A DNA stretch of 64,000 nt from Piscicola geometra (taxonomy: Eukaryota; Annelida; Clitellata; Hirudinida; Piscicolidae), in assembly GCA_943735955.1 (NCBI GenBank), contig OX030963.1, positions 6,507,811-6,571,810 on the forward strand, read 5' to 3'. Numbering within the stretch: position 1 is the stretch's first letter; each line of letters opens with the position of its first letter. A program made the translations under genes and the position numbers. This document shows positions 34,333-44,145 of the stretch, one piece after another. The notes beneath the pieces were generated by a model. The model made no database searches. It was not told the DNA's origin and saw only the letters and a list, made by a program, of their open reading frames with translations.

Positions 34333-35120
34333 CTTTTTGTATTTGTAAATGTTTAGTGCATGAAGAAACCGGCGTGCTTGTTGAGCTGTGCTCTAAGCTC
34401 CAGGCACCCACTGAAGCAGGCAGGCTGTGACGGGTAACACCTTATTGACCGGGGGCTGCTCGGCTTAGGACGGGCGGTAGTTACCAGTGGGACTCCGAGG
34501 ATCCCTCCCACCATTGAAGACAACCCGTGGCGTCCAGCTCTACGCCAATTGAGCAGGGACTTATAACACGTAAAATGCTGTCTTCTTATTTGTGCTCTCG
34601 CCGTAAAGCGAGACTGGAGTGAACATCTCCAGGACGCTAGCCTGGTAAAAGTGTGTGAAGGCCTTGTGCTGCCCAGACAACAGAACCCCTATCTCGGCTC
34701 CGTTGACTAGACTCGAGGGGGTGCAAGCACCACGCTTAGAGCCGACTTGGCTGCAGGAGTTGCCGGAAGTACATCATAGATAACGATCGACCACTTTAGG
34801 GACTCCGACTCTCGAAGCCTTTTCCATGAATGGGTAGCCTGCAAGGCAGCAGCGGTTATTATTCAAAGTTTTCCTTCTCCTAGATGGGTTGCCTTCCCGG
34901 GCTGACGAGCCCCATCTGCCCGAAGCGACTGGTTTAAGACGCCAGTGACCTGCTTTCGCCCCTTTTCCTGTCGGTAGAAGCAGTTCCGCAGCGAGCAGGC
35001 CAGGAGTTGGACTTTGTTGTCAGAGGCGGTACAGAGACGCACGCCGTAAGGGAGCACTTTATAGGCCTTGTGCTGCTCACTGCCACCCCTGGCTATGACA
35101 ACCTTGGAACCACATTGTGT
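34333..35120 (-). repeat. GC-richer 5' region of the LINE
   Basis: About 790 bp upstream (on the minus strand) of the endonuclease ATG, distinctly GC-richer than its surroundings. The words AGGCCTTGTGCTGC and nearby CACCCCTGGCT/AGAACCCCTATCT occur twice (about 34655 and 35062), which hints at repeated 5' monomers. The 184-codon frame crossing into it from 35417 is a chance opening and not a gene. Confidence 0.5.
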
Positions 35121-36470
35121 TAATTGTTCGAATAACATACAAGCATCTTGAACAACAGTAACCTTTGTATTGAAATTTGAGTTAGTTGGCATACGTTCAA
35201 TGATAATATTGAAAAAAAGTTTTTTTAAGTAAATTTCATTTTTACAAACATTTTTATAAAAATAATAAACATCTAAATCTACACAACTAGAATTTTTCAA
35301 TTCACAGATACATACATACATAAACAACTTACACATATAAGATTCTACATACCAGTTGCAGTCAATATTCATGTCTTGAGCCTTCTGCTCAAAAATACTT
35401 ATTTCTACCCCCAACAAGTGTGGCTAACGAACAACTATTCAGTTCTGCAGGGCAAATCTACGAAGATCATCGCAGCAACCTTCTTGGTGAAAATGTTGAA
35501 CAACTTTTATTTCTGGCTTATATTATTTTTTAATTTGGATTTAATCATTAATCAGAAATTGTCATCGTTCAATACTATTTTTTGCTTTTAATAAACTTGT
35601 GTAGACCATTTTTGTTGTTGTTGAAAAACTTTAGTTTTTTTGTTTAAAATATACTTTTGTTTGGATTTACTAATTAAACTGGCATTTTTATCGTTAAACA
35701 CTTTTTTTAATGAAAGTTGGGAAAAATTTCGGTTTTGGCCGAAAATCTGATTTCAATTCCGGCCTAATTTCTGTTACGTCCTATTCAAAAATATCAGTTT
35801 CCATCCATTGCTACCACTAAACAAGAGCCGAAAATAGCAGAATTAGTTGAAACAGCAGCGGAAATGTACCATGGTCTTAAAAAGTAAGAAAGCTTGCCTA
35901 TCAATATGTTATGGAAACAAAAACAGGTTTTTGAAAAATTGAATAATTCTCAACAGACCTACGCTGATTAGTTCACTTCATTTTTTACACTAAACAGTTT
36001 TTTCTCAATTCAAACTCATGAGGCTACAAGTCTGAGCCGAGCCACCAGCTTCAACCGAGCAAACGTTAAATTTTTAATTTATAAGCTGGCTTCGGAAATT
36101 TATTTAAAAAAATTTGAATAAATTATTGTTTTTATTACATTTTAAAAGCATTTTTGACACTTTTAATATTCAATCTCGACTACTGTGCGTCTACGGGGAT
36201 GTTTGTTACATTTAGGACTCAATTAAAATATTAAATTTTTTCAATGAATTGAAATAACAAACAGGTTTTTGTGCTTTAACTTGTGATTAAAAGAATTTTT
36301 AGTACATAACTATTTTGAGATTTTAAAAAAAACTTACAACAACATTTGTAAATCTGTAACACACAGCCTCGGTCTCCCCTAGTTAAGTGAGATGAAGCCA
36401 TGATAGTAATATGCTCAAACACTTTACTTTTTTTCTCGATATTTAAATTGGCTGATTCATGAAACTTTCA
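35121..36470. other. AT-rich spacer, no gene seen
   Basis: Nothing recognised. Short T-rich open frames only. Confidence 0.5.
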
Positions 36471-36477
36471 TTAGCGG

Positions 36478-36483
36478 TTTATT
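36478..36483 (-). terminator. candidate poly(A) signal of FReD-5
   Basis: AATAAA on the minus strand, about 116 bp after the FReD-5 stop codon. Plausible position, but AATAAA is frequent by chance in such AT-rich DNA. Confidence 0.35.
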
Positions 36484-36598
36484 TGATGTAAGAGTGTTGC
36501 TTCTGTAACGATTTTACCCATGAACCGTAGTTTGAGTTAATATTTTAAAGAAGAATTGAATAGAAAACTGAATATAGGCAATTTGTTATAAAATTTTC

Positions 36599-39500
36599 TT
36601 ACGAGCCAAGCATCATTATGAACGACTTCAAGGATGTTTCATAGGTGCCGTCAAATGAATACCAGACAATTCCAGTTCCGTATTCTTTTTTGTCACCATT
36701 GTACTTGCCATTGGGATTGCTACTGTGGCAAGTATTGTACCACCACCCTCCAAAGTACATTTGAGCGCAGTTTTTTAAATGATTATCGTTGTCTTGGTCT
36801 TTAGTGCTGAAATACATTGCATCTTGATTAGCCATCGAATCTCCTGAATTTGATGTTGATTATTAGAAGGAATTTTTAATAGCCCTATTTCCTTATTTTA
36901 AAAGAAATAAAAAAACTTTATTTTCAATTATTTATCAACCTGCTGTTCCAGTGTATTTACTGATATGGAGTTTGTACTTTTTCTCACTTCCTTCAACTTC
37001 AAAGTGATCATACTTAGCCCATTTAATTGTTCCATCCCATCCTTCCATCACGGCTATGAGCTTGCTGCCATTCTTGGTTAATTCGTGAATGATTTTAAGA
37101 CCTTGCAAAAAAATGTAAAAGGTTAAAAATAAAAAATATTTCTCAAACTTTTTGAAAGAACTGTGAGGCACCATGTATAAGACGCTCCTTCAATGGGTCA
37201 AAAAAACATGCCACTGTTTATAACTTTGGCAAATATTAATCGATTCTCAATTTTTCCCCTGAATGAAAAATAAAATTTTTAAAATTTAATATAGATTAAT
37301 TTAATATGCAGTACTTTTATCTAGCGAAACTTAAACAAGTGTAAAATAAGAAAAAAACCGTTTAATAAAACACATAAAATATTTTACCTTTTTCAATTTT
37401 ATAAAAATTTTAACCTTTTAATTTAAGTTTTAAAATTTAAATTTTAAAATTTTTAATATTCATTTTCTAAAATTTGCCTCTGTTGCAAACTCGGTCAACT
37501 TTCAGCCAGTCGGTGATGGTTACTGTCAGCGTGTCAAAGCTTGGCCGAACGCATCTGATTTTTGTTGCGCCTTGAGTTAAAATCAACGGCCCATTTTCAA
37601 AAAGATTTACTGTTGAGAGAAGAGCTACTGCCTGTGATAAGGAACATTTCAGGTAACTTCTTCGTCTTTCAGCAAGGTGGTGCGCCATCACACCAGGCGC
37701 GTCAGACAATCAGCTTGTTGAAGAAAGAAGCACCTGCATTAATTTCCCCAAATCTGTGGCTTGCAAACAATCCGGATCTTAACCATGTTGACTTCAAAAT
37801 TTAGAAAGAAATGCAGCAGCTGGTTTACCAAATCAAAGTCACAACGTCAATGAACTGAAGGAGCGACTGATTACCGTCTGGAACGAATTGAAGCAAAGCG
37901 TCATCGATGATGCTATTGACAACTGGCGCAAACGTCGAGTATTTGCTTTGAGATATGAATTGCTATTACTTTTATAAATTAATATCATTTATTAAATTTT
38001 TTGAAAAATTAAATAATTATAATTTAATTTAAAATTTACACAAAGGTTCTTCTAATGTCACACTTGTTCAAGTTTGACTAGATAAAGGTACTAAAAATTT
38101 GAGAAGTCGAAATAAATTATATGAAATCTTGTTTCTCATTCCTTGTTGAGTAAAACGGTTGAAGAACATTGAAAATCGGTTATTTTTTGGGAAAGTTATA
38201 GACAAATATACAGTGGCATGTTTTTTTTGCCCACAGTATAGAATGCAAAAAACATTATAGTAAGTTTGACAAAAAATGAGAAAAAGTTATTAAATTTTCG
38301 CTATTTTTTCAAACTATCAGTAAAAATTTTATTAAATCGAAGTTTTTGAGTGTGTGTGCTAGCTCAAATTTTGAAAAAATATTTTTTGTGTAGTGGGTTT
38401 TTATCTTACACATCACTAAATGATAAATTGGAAATGAAAAATGTAAATTTCAAAATGAAACATGTAAGATAGAAACACCTATTGTAAAAAAGATTACTAA
38501 ATGTTTTTTTACGATTCTTTGAATTGGCAAGCGTTTCCTGCAACTCGATTTCAGAGTATTAAAAGACATCTTGTGCAAATGTTTACAATTACTTTGCTGA
38601 ACGTGTGGCTGTGTTAATTAAATTTTTTAGAAAAAATATTGTTCTCAAGTAGTTGAGGGCCATAGAAAGCATTTTTCTCAAAACAATTTAGTTGTCAGAG
38701 GTTGATGCCAAATTTCAGTGAACATCTGAAGAACATAAATGAATAGACTAATAAATAGACTTTTTTTTTCACTCTGAAAAAAGTTTTTAATAATAAAATA
38801 TTTACAATTTTAATTTGTGCTTTGCAGCTTTTTTTGCTTGTGATTGCTAGTTGTTAGTTTTGACATAAATTTTTAAACTTTCGAAATTTATTTTAATCAT
38901 AATATTTTTTAAATATAGCCTTTTTTGATTGGCATCACGCACTGAATAACGGGACAACACTATCCTGATATTTTAGATTTTTAGAAACACTCTCAAGGCA
39001 TGTTCTAGACTTTAGAATTTAGAGAAACACAAGAATGGTCTAACATGTGGTTTCTTCAACTTCATCGGAAAAAATACAAGACCATGACGTTAGGCAGCAT
39101 ACTAGCAATATAAGCATTACCATGAGAACTAAAGATGACACACCGTCAAGTTGCATCTGGTAGACTAAGAAAATATCGGAAGTAATTTTCGATTGGAATC
39201 TGAGTTTTGAAAAAAAAATGTCCACGAAAGTCAACACGTGAAATATTTTTCTTAGCGAAAAATGTTTCTTCTTTTCTGGCTATGGGTCTGTGTCCACTAA
39301 AGATGAACTTTTTGATAATTATAATAATATAGTTATAATTTATTTCTATCATCATTTACACTATCTTTCCAGACTTTTGCTCATAACACTTCTATCTGTC
39401 AAATTTGACTGTAGAATTGTTGTTTTGTGGTCTTTCTGAATTTTTTAGATATAAATTTATAATATTCTATTGTAATTTTGAAACTAAATTTCGCATTTGT

Positions 39501-41552
39501 TCTACTAACTGTTTTATTGAACTTTTTAATGAGCCTAGAAGCATTTATTGGAATCAACCATTGTTCACTCATGTGCATTCCCTTTTGCATTATTGCCTAG
39601 AATTATTTAAAAACAAAACAATTTTCTATGTAGCAGTAATTTATTAGAAGTATTTTTTTGAAGAGTTTGAATTGATAATGTTCGTTCATTTATGGTCTAA
39701 TGATTGATTACCAAAAACTGCATAAATAAGACTACCCAGATTTAGAATTGTATTCAAGAAATTCAAAAAAGCGTCTTATACATTGGGTTTTACGGTATTT
39801 GAGCTCGGAATTATTAAAAGCTGAAGTTAGTTATTGAATTAATAACTATATAAAATATAAAATGATCATATAATTCATACAATTACATACCTAACCAAAA
39901 GTTTCCTTCAATGTTTCCAAATCCATTTTCGTATTCTTCAAAGCTTCTATAAAAATCTACTGAGCCGTTGACCCTTCTCTGAAAGGTCTAGTGAAGAAGA
40001 TTTGTATCTTTTTTGTGTTTTTAATGTAGTATAATCATATTTAATAAAGTTTTATATTCATTCTCACATATTAAAATTAGAGCTGTTCCACGATTAAAAA
40101 TTTTAATCACCGTTAATCGTTCGATACAAAAATTTAATCGTGCGTTAATCGTATTTTAACGCAATGTTTTTAGCATATTTGACATTAGTATAAAATAATA
40201 TTCTTTTTTTTTCTTACAAATAAAATTTCTTCTGACTTTTTTTAATAAAAGTAATACACATAAAAAAAAATGAATCCATGAATGATTAAAAATGCAATTA
40301 GCACACATTATTTTTGAGCCAGTTACTCAAGCAAATAAGTTTTCAACATTATTTGGATTCATAAGGCTCTTTTCTTGCTACCTATGTGATCTGACCAGCT
40401 GAATAGACGTTCACTTAGAACTGTACAAAAGATGACAAGAGCTTTCTTGCCAGTTTCGCAAGAGCCGGATATGCTTCTTCGTGTTGTTGCCACCAAATAA
40501 GAGGACAGCTTTTAAATCATACCCCAAATTCTGTTCTATAACGTTTAATGATTGACATAGAAATCTTCAGAATCTGAAGTTTAATATGTGTGTAGTCTTT
40601 TTTTTGGTCGTCTGTATAGTTTTTGAAGTTTTCTTCTCTTATAATAGTTTCTTTAACTCTTTCATTTTTTGTAAATATTTTTTATTAATCGGAGATCTAA
40701 TGATGTGGCGATTCTTAACTATTGGATATTCTATTTAATTTTTTTTTGCTCCAATTCGGAAAGAAATTTTGTGTGTGAAACGAGTAACATAAGCTGGATC
40801 ATCTTCTGAAGTGCATATTTCTTGTGTAAAGGGACAAATAATGACGAGCAATATTATAGTGACGTATAACCCGAACGAGCTTCGAGGCCACTTAGGCTGC
40901 ATATTTTCATTTGCGCCTCTGGGTTACTAGGGCATTGGTTGCACGCGAACCTAAGACCTTTCATTGTTGGTCAAGCCGAGAGTCGTTATCGACTCGGCTA
41001 CCCGTTCAGCAAATTGCAAGTAACGCTATTGAACATTTTAGATATTTTTCACCCTGTTGCAAATCTATAAAAAATGACAAGTTTTTTGATGAAATGCAAT
41101 TTTTCCCATTCGTTTGTTGACAGTAAATTAGGGAAGTGTTTTTTTTCATTTGCTAACAATGTAACCAAAACTGCAAAAAACAGTTCAATTTGGATAGTTT
41201 TAAATGAATTAAAAATTTTAAATGCATTATTTTTTTTCAAATGCATTATTTTTTGTAAATGCATTAAAATATTTAACGGAGTTAAAAAAATTCACGGTCG
41301 CTAGTTGATTAACGCGTTAATCGAAAATTAACGTAGATTAAGGAACAGCTCTAATTAAAATGTTTTTAAGCACGAAGCTTTCAACTTCACAGTAATTTTT
41401 CAATATTAAGTCTAAAGTTCACTCACCACCCAGTTTTCGGTTCCAAAAAAAGTAAACTCGTTCTCTTTCAACCGGAATGATGACTTATCGAAGCAGGTTT
41501 GGTGAAGAATAACACAGTGCAGTACACAAACCAAAAACAACGACCGAATCAT
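36599..41552 (-). CDS. FReD-5: secreted fibrinogen-related protein, four exons, intact
   Basis: Complement join of 36599-36843, 36940-37101, 39891-39987 and 41427-41552, giving 209 aa. All junctions are GT-AG with phases 0, 1, 1. Signal peptide [20 protein letters not shown]; exon 1 ends FFGTENWV. Exon 2 reads [20 protein letters not shown] and ends FWLG. Exon 3 has [29 protein letters not shown] and [13 protein letters not shown]. Exon 4 has [10 protein letters not shown] with the usual calcium-site Asp pair (D144, D146), C154 and C167 flanking MYFGGWWYN, and [15 protein letters not shown] before the stop. It is likely a secreted lectin-like recognition protein, an inference from the family. 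The domain starts late and lacks the N-terminal disulfide half. Intron 1 contains a hAT element and intron 2 a mariner; neither touches a splice site. Confidence 0.87.
37191..38235 (+). mobile_element. mariner-type element with long inverted repeats
   Basis: Left end CAATGGGTCAAAAAAACATG, and right end in reverse complement CTGTGGGCAAAAAAAACATG, both followed by CCACTGT and a TATAACTTT word. Similarity of the ends goes on for 150 bp or more. TA follows the right end, as expected for a TA target. A damaged transposase lies between. Single ends of the same family occur at 22303 and 63560. Confidence 0.8.
37505..37960 (+). pseudogene. mariner transposase fragment, catalytic Asp lost
   Basis: The plus strand reads [15 protein letters not shown], then [40 protein letters not shown] and, after a stop and a frame change, [20 protein letters not shown] and IDNWRKRR. 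Relatives have FQQDGAPSH and PNSPDLNPVDY. Here the second catalytic Asp is Gly (QQGGA), and there is a TAG after FKI. The N-terminal DNA-binding part and the first catalytic Asp are missing. Confidence 0.8.
38236..39850. other. AT-rich intron sequence of FReD-5
   Basis: Remainder of intron 2. At 38390-38485 a small inverted repeat (ATCTTACACAT...ATGTAAGAT) is seen. Open frames at 39040-39640 on both strands have no recognised domain. Confidence 0.4.
40078..41353 (-). mobile_element. hAT-like element (hAT-N1), complete, with perfect 8-bp target duplication
   Basis: Termini TAGAGCTGTTCC and GGAACAGCTCTA are exact inverted repeats, flanked on both sides by ATTAAAAT (40070-40077 and 41354-41361). 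Subterminal regions are rich in TTAATCG words. The interior keeps only a scrap of a BED-type hAT transposase on the minus strand ([20 protein letters not shown] with changes). A reverse SINE-B copy (40845-41015) is nested in it. Further copies sit at both ends of the window (1-818 and 63728-64000). It occupies FReD-5 intron 1. Confidence 0.9.
40845..41015 (-). repeat. SINE family B, reverse copy nested in hAT
   Basis: The reverse complement carries ACGGGTAGCCGAGTCGATAA (A-box region), the B-box word GGTTCGCGTGC and the body word TGCATATTTTC/GAAAATATGCA shared with 3587-3775. Confidence 0.75.
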
Positions 41553-41597
41553 ATTGCTCTTGTAGATTCTCTACTGAGACATCACTTTTCTTTCTGA

Positions 41598-41606
41598 TAT
41601 TTATAG
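41598..41606 (-). promoter_or_regulatory. TATA box of FReD-5
   Basis: Minus strand CTATAAATA, starting 46 bp upstream of the ATG. It is followed by TCTCAGTAGAGAATCTACAA, with a TCAGT initiator-like motif about 30 bp after the box start. Upstream lies GTAGACACTTACGAAGCTTA, similar to the FReD-2 and FReD-3 promoters. Confidence 0.8.
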
Positions 41607-42784
41607 TGACAGTAAGCTTCGTAAGTGTCTACACATATCAATCTTGAGCGAATATTAATTGAGTAAACTAGAAACTGTTTAAAGGGTCAATTCCAAAATA
41701 AGATATTTTACACTGATAGAAATTTTTATAATTCGGACAGTTATTCAATTAAAAAGGCTAGCAACCTTAAAAATCATTCAAATTTTAAACAAATGTTAAT
41801 AGGATAAAATTGACTAGTTTTAATTATTTTAAAATTATATTTTTGAAATACCAAATATTCTAAAAGTTTTAAAACTCACTTGTCTTAGAATGCTGATGAA
41901 AAAGTGAACAGCGTTCTTCTTGTCAAAACACTGTCTAAATGTTTATCCAAATTTCCTCTATCCACCCTGACTTTATTTAATTTAAAAGACAGATAAAGAT
42001 AGAATTTGCAATCGCAAGTAAAGGTTCATTAAGGTTTCAAGACTACACTTCGAAGGATCTTAGAAAATTTCAACTACTTCTTGGTCGTCTTTAAAATTGA
42101 TAACTAGAAACCAACGTGATACTCAGTTGAGAAGAGAGGGGGAGAAGGTGCGTTGATGCTCCAGAGAAGCCCTGAACTTAATGAGTAGTAAAAAAACTGT
42201 TATTTGCCATTCAAAACTTCTAGTGGAAGATGAAAGTTGGTTGTTTATGAGATTATTAGAATTGACTTTTTTGGAAGTATTTATAAGCTTGAAAATTACC
42301 CGAGAAAATCTTGCATACTTGGAGTTTTACCAAATGGCTGAAAAGGTTACATAACACCACGTAATAAAGATAAGAAAAATAAATATTTTCATTAAATTTT
42401 CATCATTCTTCTCTACCATGACATTTTATTCGATTGATTAATCATTGAATTTAGCAAATGTTGAAATCTATACTTCATTGACCTTATGTGCTAAGTTAGA
42501 GTTATTTTAATTCTTAATTTTCATCGATATCATCATGAATACTTTTTGATTAGTGATGAGTAATCATTATTTAAAAATTTTACAGTAACACAATCCTCAC
42601 CGTCATCGTTTTCATCACTATCAAGATTAACTTAATGATGTTACATGGAACTGGATCATACCTTTTTCTCTATTATTTCAAATTTAAAGTACACTTGGTA
42701 TTTAAATATAAAAAAAATAAGAAAAAAAAAAAATAAAAAAATTTGAAGAAAATTATTATATTTCATTTAAGTTTAAGTTATAAG
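41607..42784. other. AT-rich spacer with a SINE-C fragment
   Basis: No gene recognised. At 42137-42200, GATGCTCCAGAGAAGCCCTG matches the body of the SINE at 24637-24785. Confidence 0.45.
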
Positions 42785-43623
42785 TAGGGGATACCAGGCA
42801 AGATGACCTAGATAACGAGTTATGTTGTTTTATTTTGAAAGATAAAAAACTTTTTATTATCACGAACTGTTAAAGCATTCATTTGTTGGAATAAATATAT
42901 CAAAATTTTCCTTTAAAAATGAATATAACTAAAAAAATAATTTTATTTTTCTACAACTCTACTAAATTTTCATCTTGCCCCAATACTGGGGCAAGATGAA
43001 AACACTGAAAAAAGTATACAATTTTAATCTTTTGAATATTTACATAGTTTAAAAAATCATAAAAATATTTTTACATTTTGTAAATATTTAATTAAATTGA
43101 ATACATTGTTAAATAGGTTTTATTCCAATTAATTCATAAAAGATCCCCCACAACACAAAATATTTGAAAAATGAAAGATTCTCTGGGTAAAGCGAGTTCA
43201 ACTTATGTTATTCCAGAGTTTACTTTAAAAACAAAATTCTAAAAATTCTTTAAAAATTTAGAGCGTTTTCAAAACACATTTGATGACGCTTTTAAAAAGG
43301 AACTGAAAGACTACATGTTCCAGAATAAATAAAGATTTTTTGGAATGATCAGTATTGAGTGAGCGGAAAAAAGTATTTCTTTAGATAAACAAGATAGTCT
43401 GATAATAAGTAAAATGTTTAAATTTCACTTTTTGTGACATACAATATGATTTCATCGTAGGCAACTAAGCATTCCATCTTGGGAGCCCAGTTGCTAAAGA
43501 TGAGAATATTTCTTTTTTCTTTATTTCTTATGTTAAAGTTGATATAGAAATTGAGTCAATATAATGGCTAGAAAATTTTAATTTACTTGTAAAAATCGTT
43601 CTATCTTGTGCAACCTCCCCCTA
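42785..43623. mobile_element. 839-bp element of the pogo-like family
   Basis: Left end TAGGGGATACCAGGCAAGAT, and right end in reverse complement TAGGGGGAGGTTGCACAAGA. The last 180 bp match 14520-14761 (CATTCCATCTTG.G..CCCAG; TCAATATAATGG). No transposase segment is seen in this copy. Confidence 0.6.
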
Positions 43624-43778
43624 ATACAGAAAAAAATTATTGACAAAAAGTTAAAAAGTATCTATATTCATGTATATTTATTAATTTTTTTTGTTTTTAT
43701 TGACAAAAAGTTAAAAAGTATATATATTCATGTATATTTATTATTTTTTTTGTATTTTTTGTATTTATACTATCCATA

Positions 43779-43860
43779 ACCGAGTGGTCTCAAAATTCTT
43801 CCGGGTTTACACGACGTTAATAATATTCTTCGTTGTATTGTATTGTATTGTAAATCAAAT
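43779..43860 (+). repeat. SINE family B tail with (GTATT)n
   Basis: CCATAACCGAGTGGTCTC ... TTCCGGGTTTACACGACG followed by TTGTATTGTATTGTA, a different microsatellite tail from the (ATT)n of the 3587 copy. Confidence 0.6.
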
Positions 43861-44073
43861 CATTTTTATTACTCCTTTCCCTGCAACCTTGGACTTAACG
43901 ACTACTGGAGTTAGAAAACCACACAAGAGATAGTTTGGAAAATATATTTTAATACCTCAAAAGGTTATTCAAAAGATGTAAAAATTTATAAAAATATAGG
44001 TATATATATATATATATATATAAAACTCTAACAAAATGTTTAAATTCACTATTTTTCGACTTTCGATTATGCA

Positions 44074-44079
44074 TTTATT
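44074..44079 (-). terminator. candidate poly(A) signal of the CBS gene
   Basis: AATAAA on the minus strand, 67 bp after the CBS stop codon at 44146-44148; a usual distance. Confidence 0.5.
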
Positions 44080-44145
44080 AAACTTTGAGCAATTACTCGT
44101 TGTACACCCCCTTCTCTTGACCACCCCTCTGAACCCATTCTGCAA

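Noticed and set aside
34863..35417. 184-codon minus-strand open frame
   Set aside because: It runs from AT-rich spacer into the LINE 5' region, with an abrupt composition change and no domain.
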